Assembly: GCA_028873695.1 (NCBI GenBank)
Contig: JAPPNU010000028.1
Coordinates: 62,001 to 126,000 of the forward strand
Origin: Gemmatimonadota bacterium
GTDB lineage: Bacteria; Latescibacterota; UBA2968; GCA-2709665
Direction of reading: 5' to 3'
DNA length: 64,000 bases
Shown: positions 55,869 to 62,953 of the stretch, in pieces
Numbering within the stretch: the first letter of the stretch is position 1
Layout: every line of letters begins with the position of its first letter
The notes under the pieces: model-generated
What the model saw: only the letters and a program-made list of their open reading frames with translations
Databases searched by the model: none
Told to the model about the DNA's origin: nothing
Made by a program: the position numbers and the translations under genes

Positions 55869-57944
55869 ATGGCTGAAGAGGACTTCAAACAGATACAAAG
55901 CCTGTTCCCCGCACAAGAGATCTACCGTACGGCGGACGTCGCCGATCTCTGGATGGGTAAAGACGATGCCGGTATCCGCCTATTCAGGGGTTCGGTGGTT
56001 GAGAACGACAGCCCCGGCGCCGGACGGTCGGACGACCTGGACGTGGACCCGTTTATTGAGATATCCGGAAGCCTGGCGCTGAAGAAAACACTGAGGTTGC
56101 GACAAAACCCTGCCGGGACGGCGCACGTGGCCTTTATTGCACGGGAGCGGAGAGGTCATTCTGCCACGCTTCGACTCAACGTCAACGGGCGTGAGGTGCT
56201 GCGCCCGCCCTCGCCGCTGGCCACCCCCGAAGCGAAACAGTATTGGGAGTTGGCGTCCGACGAGGGCGCATGGAGCTGGAGCCGATGGTATTACGTGGAA
56301 CTGTCCGACGGTTGCCTTCGCCAGGGCGAAAACCAACTGGTAATGGATGTCGCCGACGGAGGGTTGGGTTGGAGTCTGATGTTGGCGGACTATCGGGATT
56401 ACGCGAAGGGGATGCCGGAGCCGGCGTTGTTGCCCGCTTCGAGTCTTGCGCGCCGGAACGGTGAATGGACGTCCGAACGCGGCGAGTATGTGATCCGGCT
56501 GGTCCTGGACGGGTACCGTGAAAGCGGGCGTATCCTGTCGCCGGTCATCGATACCGCGGGTGAAGGGGAGGTTAAACGGCGGCGCGTCGTACTTGGATTG
56601 CGCCTGGATTGGGACGTCGATCTGCCCGCCGGGACCGTCGTCCAATGTGAAGCGAGGACCGGCCCCGATCCGGTGGTGAGCGAGGAGGGCTGGAGTGACT
56701 GGCAATCGTGTGAACGCGGGTCGCCGTTAGCCAGCGTCTCCGGGCGTTACCTCCAGTGGCGGATGCGGTTTCAGACGTCCGACCCGTCGAGCACGCCCGT
56801 CCTGAAGGCGATGCGGGTCGTGGCCGACGCACGTCCGGACGGAGTCGCGCCGCCCCGGGTTGTCAGCGCGGAGAACGCGTCCATCCGGCGGTCTTCGTAC
56901 TGGATCGCGGACGAGGACTACAGGCACGACACCTTAAGAGAACTGCGCGACCGGTTCGAACTGGATGCCGTTGTCGCCCGGGCGCAGACGGAATTCGAAG
57001 CGATCGAGCGTCTGATGGCCTGGGCGTATGCCATTCCGCTGGGCGCGTGCCGGCACTATCCCTGGAACGTCCTGGAGTGGCTGGTGCTGGATCGGGATTC
57101 ATCGGGTGCGATTGTGATGAACCGGTACCCGGAACGGCGGCGCGACAAGATGTGCCTGTATCCCAACGTGGCGCTCGTGGCCGCCTGTCTGAGTTTCGGG
57201 TTTCCCGCGCGACACGTGAATTTCCACAGCGAAGGCATGACCGGACACGAGATCGCGGAAGTCTGGTCGAACGACTATTGCAAGTGGGTGCACCTGGACG
57301 CGACGCGTGACTTCTACTGGTACGATCCCGGTACGCGCGTACCACTTGACACGCTGGAGGTACACGAGGTCCTGGCGGGCAGGCTCGAGGACGTTGAACG
57401 CTGGGATCGACCGTACCTGTTCCGGCAGGACCTCGATGCCCTCGTTCGGGACCTGCCGATTGCAGTTCGGGAAGGAAATCACGAGTTCTCTACTACTGAG
57501 GGGGCGCACTTTCTGTTCCGGTCGTTCTGCCACTTCCGTATGATACCCCGAAGCAATGTCTTCAGCCAGCCGCGCCCTCTGCCGGTGAGTCAGGGCACGG
57601 AAGTCTGGGCATGGGACGGGTATCTCAACTGGGCCGACGACAAGGTGCCGGCGCTGCCTCACTTCACGCGTCACACCAACCGGCGATCGGATTTCTATCC
57701 GTCCATGAACCAGACCTGCTACACCGCGGAGGGGAATGAGGATGGGACCGCGCTGAGGATCGACTTGGAAACGCAGACACCCTGTTTCTCGGGTTATCTG
57801 TCCAGTCTGGACTTCGACGAGTGGAAGCCGTGCCAGGAGACGTTCGACTGGCACCTGCACGACGGGGTGAACACAATGAGGGTGCGTACCGTCAACAGCG
57901 CAGGTGTAAAGGGCCCCGTCAGCAGTCTCACGGTCGCATTGTAA
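55869..57944 (+). CDS. Large protein with transglutaminase-like core
   Basis: This 691-residue protein carries a transglutaminase-like catalytic triad: C429 (DKMCLYP), H460 (TGHEIAEVW) and D477 (VHLDATRDFYWYD), with the surrounding strand pattern of that fold. The N-terminal 330 residues are beta-rich with Trp/Tyr-containing repeats, perhaps carbohydrate- or protein-binding modules; the C-terminal 150 residues end in a beta-sandwich-like segment. No signal peptide is evident. Such domains act as proteases or amidases in bacteria. It closes the three-gene set and is followed by a terminator. Confidence 0.75.
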   Translation: MAEEDFKQIQSLFPAQEIYRTADVADLWMGKDDAGIRLFRGSVVENDSPGAGRSDDLDVDPFIEISGSLALKKTLRLRQNPAGTAHVAFIARERRGHSATLRLNVNGREVLRPPSPLATPEAKQYWELASDEGAWSWSRWYYVELSDGCLRQGENQLVMDVADGGLGWSLMLADYRDYAKGMPEPALLPASSLARRNGEWTSERGEYVIRLVLDGYRESGRILSPVIDTAGEGEVKRRRVVLGLRLDWDVDLPAGTVVQCEARTGPDPVVSEEGWSDWQSCERGSPLASVSGRYLQWRMRFQTSDPSSTPVLKAMRVVADARPDGVAPPRVVSAENASIRRSSYWIADEDYRHDTLRELRDRFELDAVVARAQTEFEAIERLMAWAYAIPLGACRHYPWNVLEWLVLDRDSSGAIVMNRYPERRRDKMCLYPNVALVAACLSFGFPARHVNFHSEGMTGHEIAEVWSNDYCKWVHLDATRDFYWYDPGTRVPLDTLEVHEVLAGRLEDVERWDRPYLFRQDLDALVRDLPIAVREGNHEFSTTEGAHFLFRSFCHFRMIPRSNVFSQPRPLPVSQGTEVWAWDGYLNWADDKVPALPHFTRHTNRRSDFYPSMNQTCYTAEGNEDGTALRIDLETQTPCFSGYLSSLDFDEWKPCQETFDWHLHDGVNTMRVRTVNSAGVKGPVSSLTVAL

Positions 57945-57981
57945 CGGGTTTCCGTTCGTTTCTTGCGAATACGTCGCCGCC

Positions 57982-58009
57982 AGCCGCCCCTTTGGGGGTG
58001 GCTTTTTTC
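57982..58009 (+). terminator. Intrinsic terminator after the transglutaminase-like gene
   Basis: AGCCGCCCC (57982-57990) and GGGGTGGCT pair with one G-T wobble, and are followed by TTTTTT. It separates the three-gene set from the sigma-factor gene that begins at 58136. Confidence 0.8.
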
Positions 58010-58135
58010 TTTATAGCATGCGACCCGGCCCGGCATCGGTTTTTTTCGCACGCGCAGGATACTTTCCGCCGTGATGCGCATCTTTATTCATGTCGCGCGT
58101 GATGTTTCGCCCCTAAAGCAAGGCGAATATTTGGG

Positions 58136-59497
58136 ATGGATGAAGATCGAACCCTTGTAAGGTTTGCGTTAGCCGGCGACACGCAGGCGTTCGGACGCCT
58201 GGTGGAGCGCTACGGCGGACGGATTATCGGAAGGATCCGTCTTCTCGTCAGACAGCCGGACGACGTCGAAGACCTGGTCCAGGAGGTGTTCCTTCTGGCG
58301 TTCCGACGCCTGGGTCAGCTCCACGATGGCGGCAGATTTTCCCCGTGGCTTTCGAGGATCGCTGACAACACGGCCCGAGAGTGGCACCGGCGGCGGATGG
58401 TGCAAATTCGATTCGAGGAGCTGTTGTCGAAGGAGTGGTCCCGGCCCGACACAGACGAATCGGAGGCGGAGCGGGAGGCCCGCATGATGGTCAGGGAGGC
58501 GATTCGCCGGCTTTCGGGTGCGCATCGGGAGGTGATCGAACATCATTATTTCAAGGGCCGCTCCTACGGGGAAACCGCATATCAGTTGGGACTGGAAGTC
58601 AACACCGTTCGCAGCCGCTTGCAGAAGGCGAGGCAGCGGATAAAAAAGGAGATGAGCGAGATGACTACCGCTGGAAACACGTACGATCTTACGGCGCAGG
58701 ATGTTCTGGCGCTCTATTGGGCGACCCGGTTTGTGAGCACGGACGAATCCCGCCTCAGGCTCTGCGGGGTGTGCCTGGATACGGGCGGGCGCCTTGTCGC
58801 AGCGGACGGCGCAAGGTTGCTGTTGCGCACACTCGAGGGCACCGAGGACCTGGAGAAGCAGGTGATCCTCGGGCCCGGGTTCGAGATGCCGATGCCACAT
58901 CACGAGCGGGCTACGCTATCGGTCGGGGAGGAGGTTGCGGTTCTTCGCGTTGAAGGGGAGGAGGATATGGCCATTCCAATTGTCGATGAGCCTTACGTAA
59001 AGTACCTGGAAGTAATTCCCTCATCAATAGGTAAGCGGGTGAGGGTATCAGGGGCTGAGTTGCTGAAGGCGGTCAATCTGTTCGCCGAACAGCTGAACCC
59101 GAGGCATCCAGCCACCGATGTCTGGACCTATACGCCAAAAATAGAGATTCAGGTTTCCGAGGCTCAGCAGACGCTCTCGCTGGTCACGTCGAGAGACATG
59201 GGCTATGATGTCTCCAGGGAGAAAGCCGACTCGCCGGTGTCGCACGATGATGCCCCCTGGGCCGGTGTTCCGTACTGGCGGTTCACGACTTCAGTGGATG
59301 GCAAGGTCAACATGGAAGACAGTCCGGAACCGTTTAGGATCCATGTAAATCACAACTTTCTGAGCGACGTGTTATCGGGGATTGAAGTGGACGGGCCGGT
59401 GGACGTCTTTTTCTCTGACCCGCGGCGCGCGCTCCTGTTTGTCCCTACGGGCCATCCCGACCGGAAGGCAATTCTGATGCCGATGCGAATGGAGTAG
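58136..59497 (+). CDS. ECF sigma factor fused to a DnaN-like sliding-clamp region
   Basis: Residues 1-175 of this 453-residue protein are a normal ECF sigma factor: region 2 with DDVEDLVQEVFLLAFRRL (42-59), then region 4 with LSGAHREVIEHHYFKGRSYG (126-145) and a helix-turn-helix reading YQLGLEVNTVRSRLQKARQR. Residues 183-453 match domains 2 and 3 of the DNA polymerase III beta clamp: DESRLRLCGVCLDTGGRLV with AADGARL (203-228), PYVKYLEVIP (286-295), VRVSGAELLKAVNLFA (302-317), then FRIHVNHNFLSDVL with FFSDPRRALLFVP (400-437) and ILMPMRM (446-452). There is no frameshift or internal stop. Clamp domain 1 is absent. No anti-sigma gene is adjacent. An internal start may also make the clamp part alone. 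Confidence 0.85.
   Translation: MDEDRTLVRFALAGDTQAFGRLVERYGGRIIGRIRLLVRQPDDVEDLVQEVFLLAFRRLGQLHDGGRFSPWLSRIADNTAREWHRRRMVQIRFEELLSKEWSRPDTDESEAEREARMMVREAIRRLSGAHREVIEHHYFKGRSYGETAYQLGLEVNTVRSRLQKARQRIKKEMSEMTTAGNTYDLTAQDVLALYWATRFVSTDESRLRLCGVCLDTGGRLVAADGARLLLRTLEGTEDLEKQVILGPGFEMPMPHHERATLSVGEEVAVLRVEGEEDMAIPIVDEPYVKYLEVIPSSIGKRVRVSGAELLKAVNLFAEQLNPRHPATDVWTYTPKIEIQVSEAQQTLSLVTSRDMGYDVSREKADSPVSHDDAPWAGVPYWRFTTSVDGKVNMEDSPEPFRIHVNHNFLSDVLSGIEVDGPVDVFFSDPRRALLFVPTGHPDRKAILMPMRME
58645..58663 (+). promoter_or_regulatory. Internal ribosome-binding site and ATG in the sigma-clamp gene
   Basis: AAAGGAG (58645-58651) is followed 9 nt later by an in-frame ATG (58661), codon 176, exactly at the junction of the sigma and clamp regions. 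Initiation here would yield a 278-residue two-domain clamp-like protein without the sigma part. A first ATG at 58652 is too close to the site to be used. Confidence 0.5.
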
Positions 59498-59541
59498 GTG
59501 TCAGCCGGAGACCGGTGCAAACCCATCGCGAATGTCCATGC

Positions 59542-59585
59542 AAAGCCGGGCGCCCCTATTTTTGGAGCGCCCGGTTTGACTTTTT
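59542..59585 (+). terminator. Intrinsic terminator after the sigma-clamp gene
   Basis: CCGGGCGC (59546-59553) pairs with GCGCCCGG (59567-59574), followed by TTT and then TTTTT (59581-59585) after three bases. A matching AAA lies before the stem, so it may also work on the other strand for the convergent phosphatase gene. Confidence 0.8.
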
Positions 59586-59604
59586 GAAGGGACGTCGACC
59601 GCAC

Positions 59605-59643
59605 TTATCGGGCGGCCGCCCTCCACGTGGTAGTCTCCTTCAT
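59605..59643 (-). CDS. Very small ORF (12 codons) with strong ribosome-binding site
   Basis: The minus strand reads ATG and 11 further codons (MKETTTWRAAAR) to TAA, with AAAGGAGG at ideal spacing upstream. It lies about 165 bp downstream of the UMPH-1-like gene and just before the bidirectional terminator. It may be a microprotein or a chance ORF. Otherwise the 312-bp gap 59498-59809 shows only the terminator. Confidence 0.3.
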   Translation of the reverse strand: MKETTTWRAAAR

Positions 59644-59809
59644 GATTCGCCTCCTTTCTCTCTCGGGCAGACCACGCGCCATGACCTGTCCGGATTCTGT
59701 TGACGCATCAACAGGACGTCAACCATGCGGTCCGCATGTTTACACGCAAACGGATGCACGCGCTTCCGCTTCGGTCGGGTGGACCGGTCGACGATGGCAA
59801 TTCTACCCG

Positions 59810-60745
59810 CTACGGCTCAATGTTGCGGGAAGCCGCGCAGATGTCGGCCAGAACGTCATTTACCGGCTCCAGCGAGGTCTCTGGCGCGAGTACGACGTCG
59901 TACTCGGTCTGGAATACCTGGAGGTGGTTGGCGTCGGCGGGGAAGGCGAAGCTGAGCAGGAGGGTGTGTCTGATCTGTTCAGCCATCCTCGTATCTTCAA
60001 GTGTGTCGCCCAGGAGCAGCAGGTTGCGGCGTCCGGCCGGCGCCGGGATGAACGCCACGTGCCGGGCGTGTTTATTCAGGCTGTGGATCAACGGGGTCTG
60101 GTACGCCACCGCAATACCGTCCGGGTCGAATGTCAGCGTATTGGAGACGATGGCGATATTGTCGGTGGAAATGCCTTCTTCCTCGAGACGGGCTTCTATG
60201 ATTTCTCCGATGCCCGCGGAAAGAATGATCAGGGGTATCCGGCATTCGCGGAGGATCCCAAAAAAAAGGCGCGCACCGTCTCGAAGGTGCGGCCGTCTTT
60301 CGCTTACGATACGCCGGATCGTCCGTTTATTGAATTTGCAATCCAGAAGCAGATCGAACTGTAGGGACCACCAGCGGCGCAGGTGACGCGACTTGGCGCG
60401 GTCGGATAATTCGGGAGCGCGTTCGATTCTTCGATATCGGTTAAACAGTTCCCGGTAGCGCCGGGAAAACGCCGGTCCGAGAAGTCCGCTGTTCGCGATG
60501 ACCGAACAGGTGGACTGATCGCTGCCGTCCTCCGCTGTGGACCGGGTCAGCGTGCGGTCCCAGTCGCTGACGACCAGGAGCTTTTCCGGTCCGTCTTCCT
60601 GAAACTGCTTCAGCTTGCAATGCCATCGCATACGGTGTTTCGTCGCTCCGGGGCGATGGTCTAGCAGTCCGTTGATAAAGTCGCTCTGCAGGCGAGGCTT
60701 GGTGTCCCGTCCCGGAAATATGTCACCATTCATCCGCCGATTCAT
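59810..60745 (-). CDS. UMPH-1-type HAD phosphatase (pyrimidine 5'-nucleotidase-like)
   Basis: This HAD-superfamily protein of up to 311 residues has the nucleophile motif VVSDWDRTLTRS (about residues 58-69), in which the usual Phe of DFD is Trp. It also has IPLIILSAGIGEIIEARL (motif II, Ser-Ala-Gly) and LLLGDTLEDTRMAEQ (motif IV). These are the hallmarks of UMPH-1, the cytosolic 5'-nucleotidase III family known mainly from eukaryotes. It probably dephosphorylates a nucleotide. The start is uncertain: 60745 or the next in-frame ATG at 60733. Confidence 0.75.
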   Translation of the reverse strand: MNRRMNGDIFPGRDTKPRLQSDFINGLLDHRPGATKHRMRWHCKLKQFQEDGPEKLLVVSDWDRTLTRSTAEDGSDQSTCSVIANSGLLGPAFSRRYRELFNRYRRIERAPELSDRAKSRHLRRWWSLQFDLLLDCKFNKRTIRRIVSERRPHLRDGARLFFGILRECRIPLIILSAGIGEIIEARLEEEGISTDNIAIVSNTLTFDPDGIAVAYQTPLIHSLNKHARHVAFIPAPAGRRNLLLLGDTLEDTRMAEQIRHTLLLSFAFPADANHLQVFQTEYDVVLAPETSLEPVNDVLADICAASRNIEP

Positions 60746-60988
60746 CCCGTCTGGCGGCGTTGCCTTCGCTCGGTGACCGTGAGCAGGTCGCCTTGCTCAG
60801 GCGCCTTGCCAAGCGGGCGACTCGGCGGTCGAATTTCGGCAATCTATTTCCGGGACAGAACACTTGCCATTGTGGACGAAGACAAGGCGCGCAACCGAGT
60901 CCCATCCCTCGATTCGGCGAGGGCGCGCAACGCAGTATTTCGACCGCAAGGGCCGGCCGTAGCCCGGATGGGTTTTTTCAACGGGCTG

Positions 60989-61300
60989 TTAGTCCGACGA
61001 TTCGGCTTCGAGGGACTGGGACAACACTTTTTTAAGGATTTTTCCGGGTTTGAACATGACCTTGCGGCGGGCGGGCACATAAACCGTTTCGCCGGTGCTG
61101 GGATTGCGCGCCTGGGTCTTTTCCTTCGTTTCCTTGACTTCCCAGGAGCCAAAACCGCGTATCTCGATTCGTTTGCCATTGCAGATCGATGACGTCATGG
61201 CTTCGAACAGTACGTCGACGGCTTCCAAGGCTTTGGTTTTCGGGTGGCCGATGTTGTCTGAAAGGTACCGCGCCAGTGTAGCCTTGGTGATCGTTGCCAT
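60989..61300 (-). CDS. HU-family DNA-binding protein
   Basis: This 103-residue bacterial histone-like protein has ITKATLARYLSDNI at the N-terminus, the beta-arm segment KRIEIRGFGSWEVKETKEKTQ, and the NPSTGETVYVPARRKVMFKPGK signature. It binds and bends DNA as a dimer, shaping the nucleoid. The gene has its own promoter and a palindrome in the promoter region, and is divergent from the lipoprotein gene. Confidence 0.93.
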   Translation of the reverse strand: MATITKATLARYLSDNIGHPKTKALEAVDVLFEAMTSSICNGKRIEIRGFGSWEVKETKEKTQARNPSTGETVYVPARRKVMFKPGKILKKVLSQSLEAESSD

Positions 61301-61323
61301 GCGTTTTCCTTGATTGAGGCATT

Positions 61324-61347
61324 TTCCCGGGAATTTCGACCCGGGAA
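61324..61347. promoter_or_regulatory. Palindromic operator-like site upstream of HU
   Basis: TTCCCGGG (61324-61331) and CCCGGGAA (61340-61347) are perfect inverted repeats 8 bp apart, and TTCCCGGGAA is itself palindromic. The site covers the expected transcription start of the HU gene, just downstream of its -10 box, so it could be a repressor site or a 5'-leader hairpin. Confidence 0.4.
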
Positions 61348-61375
61348 CGATAACTTAGAACTTTTCCAAAGTCAA
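61347..61375 (-). promoter_or_regulatory. Sigma70-like promoter of the HU gene
   Basis: On the minus strand, -35 TTGACT (61375-61370) and -10 TATCGT (61352-61347) are 17 bp apart, with transcription expected near 61340. The gene starts at 61300 after a leader of about 40 nt. Confidence 0.55.
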
Positions 61376-61476
61376 CAGAAAAACAAGATCCGGAAATGCC
61401 TGTGTTGAGATCCTTTCGGACGACAACGTGAAGTGAGATTGCCAGCGGTTTGTGCCATTGCCTTTGAAAAGATTTC

Positions 61477-61505
61477 TTGCCCGCTTTTTGCGCCGGGTTT
61501 ATATT
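61477..61505 (+). promoter_or_regulatory. Sigma70-like promoter of the lipoprotein gene
   Basis: -35 TTGCCC (61477-61482) and -10 TATATT (61500-61505) are separated by 17 bp. The ATG is at 61579 with AAAGGAG at 61562-61568. Confidence 0.55.
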
Positions 61506-61578
61506 GAAATCCGACGAGGAAGCACCCCTCTTTGCTCGACGGGTTCCTTATCGAAACACCAAAAGGAGACCGCATCCC

Positions 61579-62004
61579 ATGAAACCCGCTCTGTTGGGTC
61601 TGCTGGCAATATGTGCCTGCGTCGCCTGCGGCGGCGAAGGCGATGACAACAACCCCGCGGCTTCCGAAACGCTGGCGGGGTCCTACGACCTCCTGAGGCT
61701 GACGCCGTCGGGGGGTTCCGCGATCTCACCGCCGAATGCTTCCGGGATCATGACGTTAACGGAAAACCGGTATTCGATTGTGGCCTCCTACGTTGCCGCG
61801 GGTACGGAAGACGTAATCCGGGTCGCGCAGACCGGAGGATACACAAGGTCCGGCGCCAGTCTGAGTCTTGCCCCCGACGGCGGTGGCGGCGCCCAGTCCG
61901 GTCAGGTGGCGGACGGTGGAAGTTCGATCACCGTGTTGATTTCTGTCCAGGCAGGCGGACAGGCGCAGACGTTGACGCTGGTCTTTTCCAGGTCGGGCGA
62001 ATAG
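61579..62004 (+). CDS. Small lipoprotein, function unknown
   Basis: This 141-residue lipoprotein has a hydrophobic signal (PALLGLLAICACVACGGE), a lipobox ending at a cysteine near residue 17, and then a Gly/Ser-rich linker. The mature domain shows alternating strands (SGIMTLTENRYSIVASY, LTLVFSRSGE) like a lipocalin- or beta-sandwich-type fold. It is probably anchored in the outer or inner membrane facing the periplasm. ATG 61579 has AAAGGAG upstream; a longer frame is rejected. The next gene is another lipoprotein. Confidence 0.75.
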   Translation: MKPALLGLLAICACVACGGEGDDNNPAASETLAGSYDLLRLTPSGGSAISPPNASGIMTLTENRYSIVASYVAAGTEDVIRVAQTGGYTRSGASLSLAPDGGGGAQSGQVADGGSSITVLISVQAGGQAQTLTLVFSRSGE

Positions 62005-62074
62005 ACGCGGTGCGGACTCCTGCGGCCGATTGGGATCGGAGCGGGCGGTAGAAGAAGAAAGGGAATAAGAATCG

Positions 62075-62713
62075 ATGAGTCGAATCGGCGCGATAGCGCT
62101 TCTTCTTGCCATCCTGGCGGCGTGCAAACCCTCCGAGGACACGGATCTCATCGCCATGGTCAAAAAGGGGGATGATGAGGGCGTAAAGACGCTGCTGGAC
62201 GAAGGCGCCGACGCGAACGAAGAGGGAAAGGCCGGTACGACTCCGCTGATCGAAGCCGCGAAAAAGGGCGTTCCCGAAGTCCTGCAGCTTCTGCTGGACG
62301 CCGGTGCGGAAGTCAACGACGACCTCTATAGCAGAACCGCGTTGATGGAGGCTGCGATCAAGAAGGATTCGACGATCGCCGAGATCCTGCTGGAGGCGGG
62401 CGCCGTCGTGGACGCGAGAGACCTGAACCACCGGACCCCGCTGATGTTCGCGTCCGATGTCGGGCTGACGGGCGTCGTCCACGTTCTGCTGGCCGCGGGG
62501 GCGGACGTCAACGCCGTCGCGAGGTCCGGCTGGACGCCGCTGATCTACGCGGCCTACGGGGGTCACAGTGAGGTGGTGAGCCGGCTGCTGGACGAGGGCG
62601 CCCACGTCAACGCCGTCACAAGAAACGGGAAGACCGCCGCCTGGATGGCGGAGTACCGTGACAAGCCCGAGGTTGTCGACATTCTGAAGGAGGCGGCCAC
62701 GCGGGACCGGTAA
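62075..62713 (+). CDS. Ankyrin-repeat lipoprotein
   Basis: This 212-residue protein has a short signal and lipobox LAILAACKPS (Cys near 17), followed by about five to six ankyrin repeats (for example GTTPLIEAAKKGVPEVLQLL, NHRTPLMFASDVGLTGVVHVL, GWTPLIYAAYGGHSEVVSRL). It is probably a periplasmic or surface protein-protein interaction scaffold. It follows the other lipoprotein by 70 bp and ends at a clear terminator. Confidence 0.88.
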   Translation: MSRIGAIALLLAILAACKPSEDTDLIAMVKKGDDEGVKTLLDEGADANEEGKAGTTPLIEAAKKGVPEVLQLLLDAGAEVNDDLYSRTALMEAAIKKDSTIAEILLEAGAVVDARDLNHRTPLMFASDVGLTGVVHVLLAAGADVNAVARSGWTPLIYAAYGGHSEVVSRLLDEGAHVNAVTRNGKTAAWMAEYRDKPEVVDILKEAATRDR

Positions 62714-62749
62714 CCGGTCGGCCGGTAAGTGTTCAGACGGCACGTTTCA

Positions 62750-62771
62750 AGGCGCTCTTCGAGTGCCTTTT
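62750..62771 (+). terminator. Intrinsic terminator after the ankyrin lipoprotein
   Basis: AGGCGCTC (62750-62757) pairs with GAGTGCCT (62761-62768) with one G-T wobble around a TTC loop, and is followed by TTTT. Confidence 0.75.
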
Positions 62772-62849
62772 CTCTTACGCGGTCCGGGATACGTAAGGAT
62801 TCATTGCCTTGCCCCGAAAAAGTGGGCATTTGTCCCGCTCCTGGCGTAC

Positions 62850-62935
62850 TTCCTGAATCAGTTTTGATCCTGCTGTTGTTTTCTTATCGTGTTTCTTATC
62901 CTGTTTATCCTGTCCATCCATGTAAGTTTGGGTTC
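62850..62935. repeat. AATCCTG-type degenerate repeat island (third)
   Basis: Units TTTTGATCCTG, TTATCCTGTTTATCCTG and TCCATCCATG form a short degenerate array close to the islands at 1-80 and 1378-1501. It ends about 20 bp before the start of the partial Gfo/Idh gene. Similar TATCCTG arrays are widespread in genomes of uncultured bacteria; their role is unknown. Confidence 0.5.
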
Positions 62936-62953
62936 TTGAGAATTAGAGGCCGA

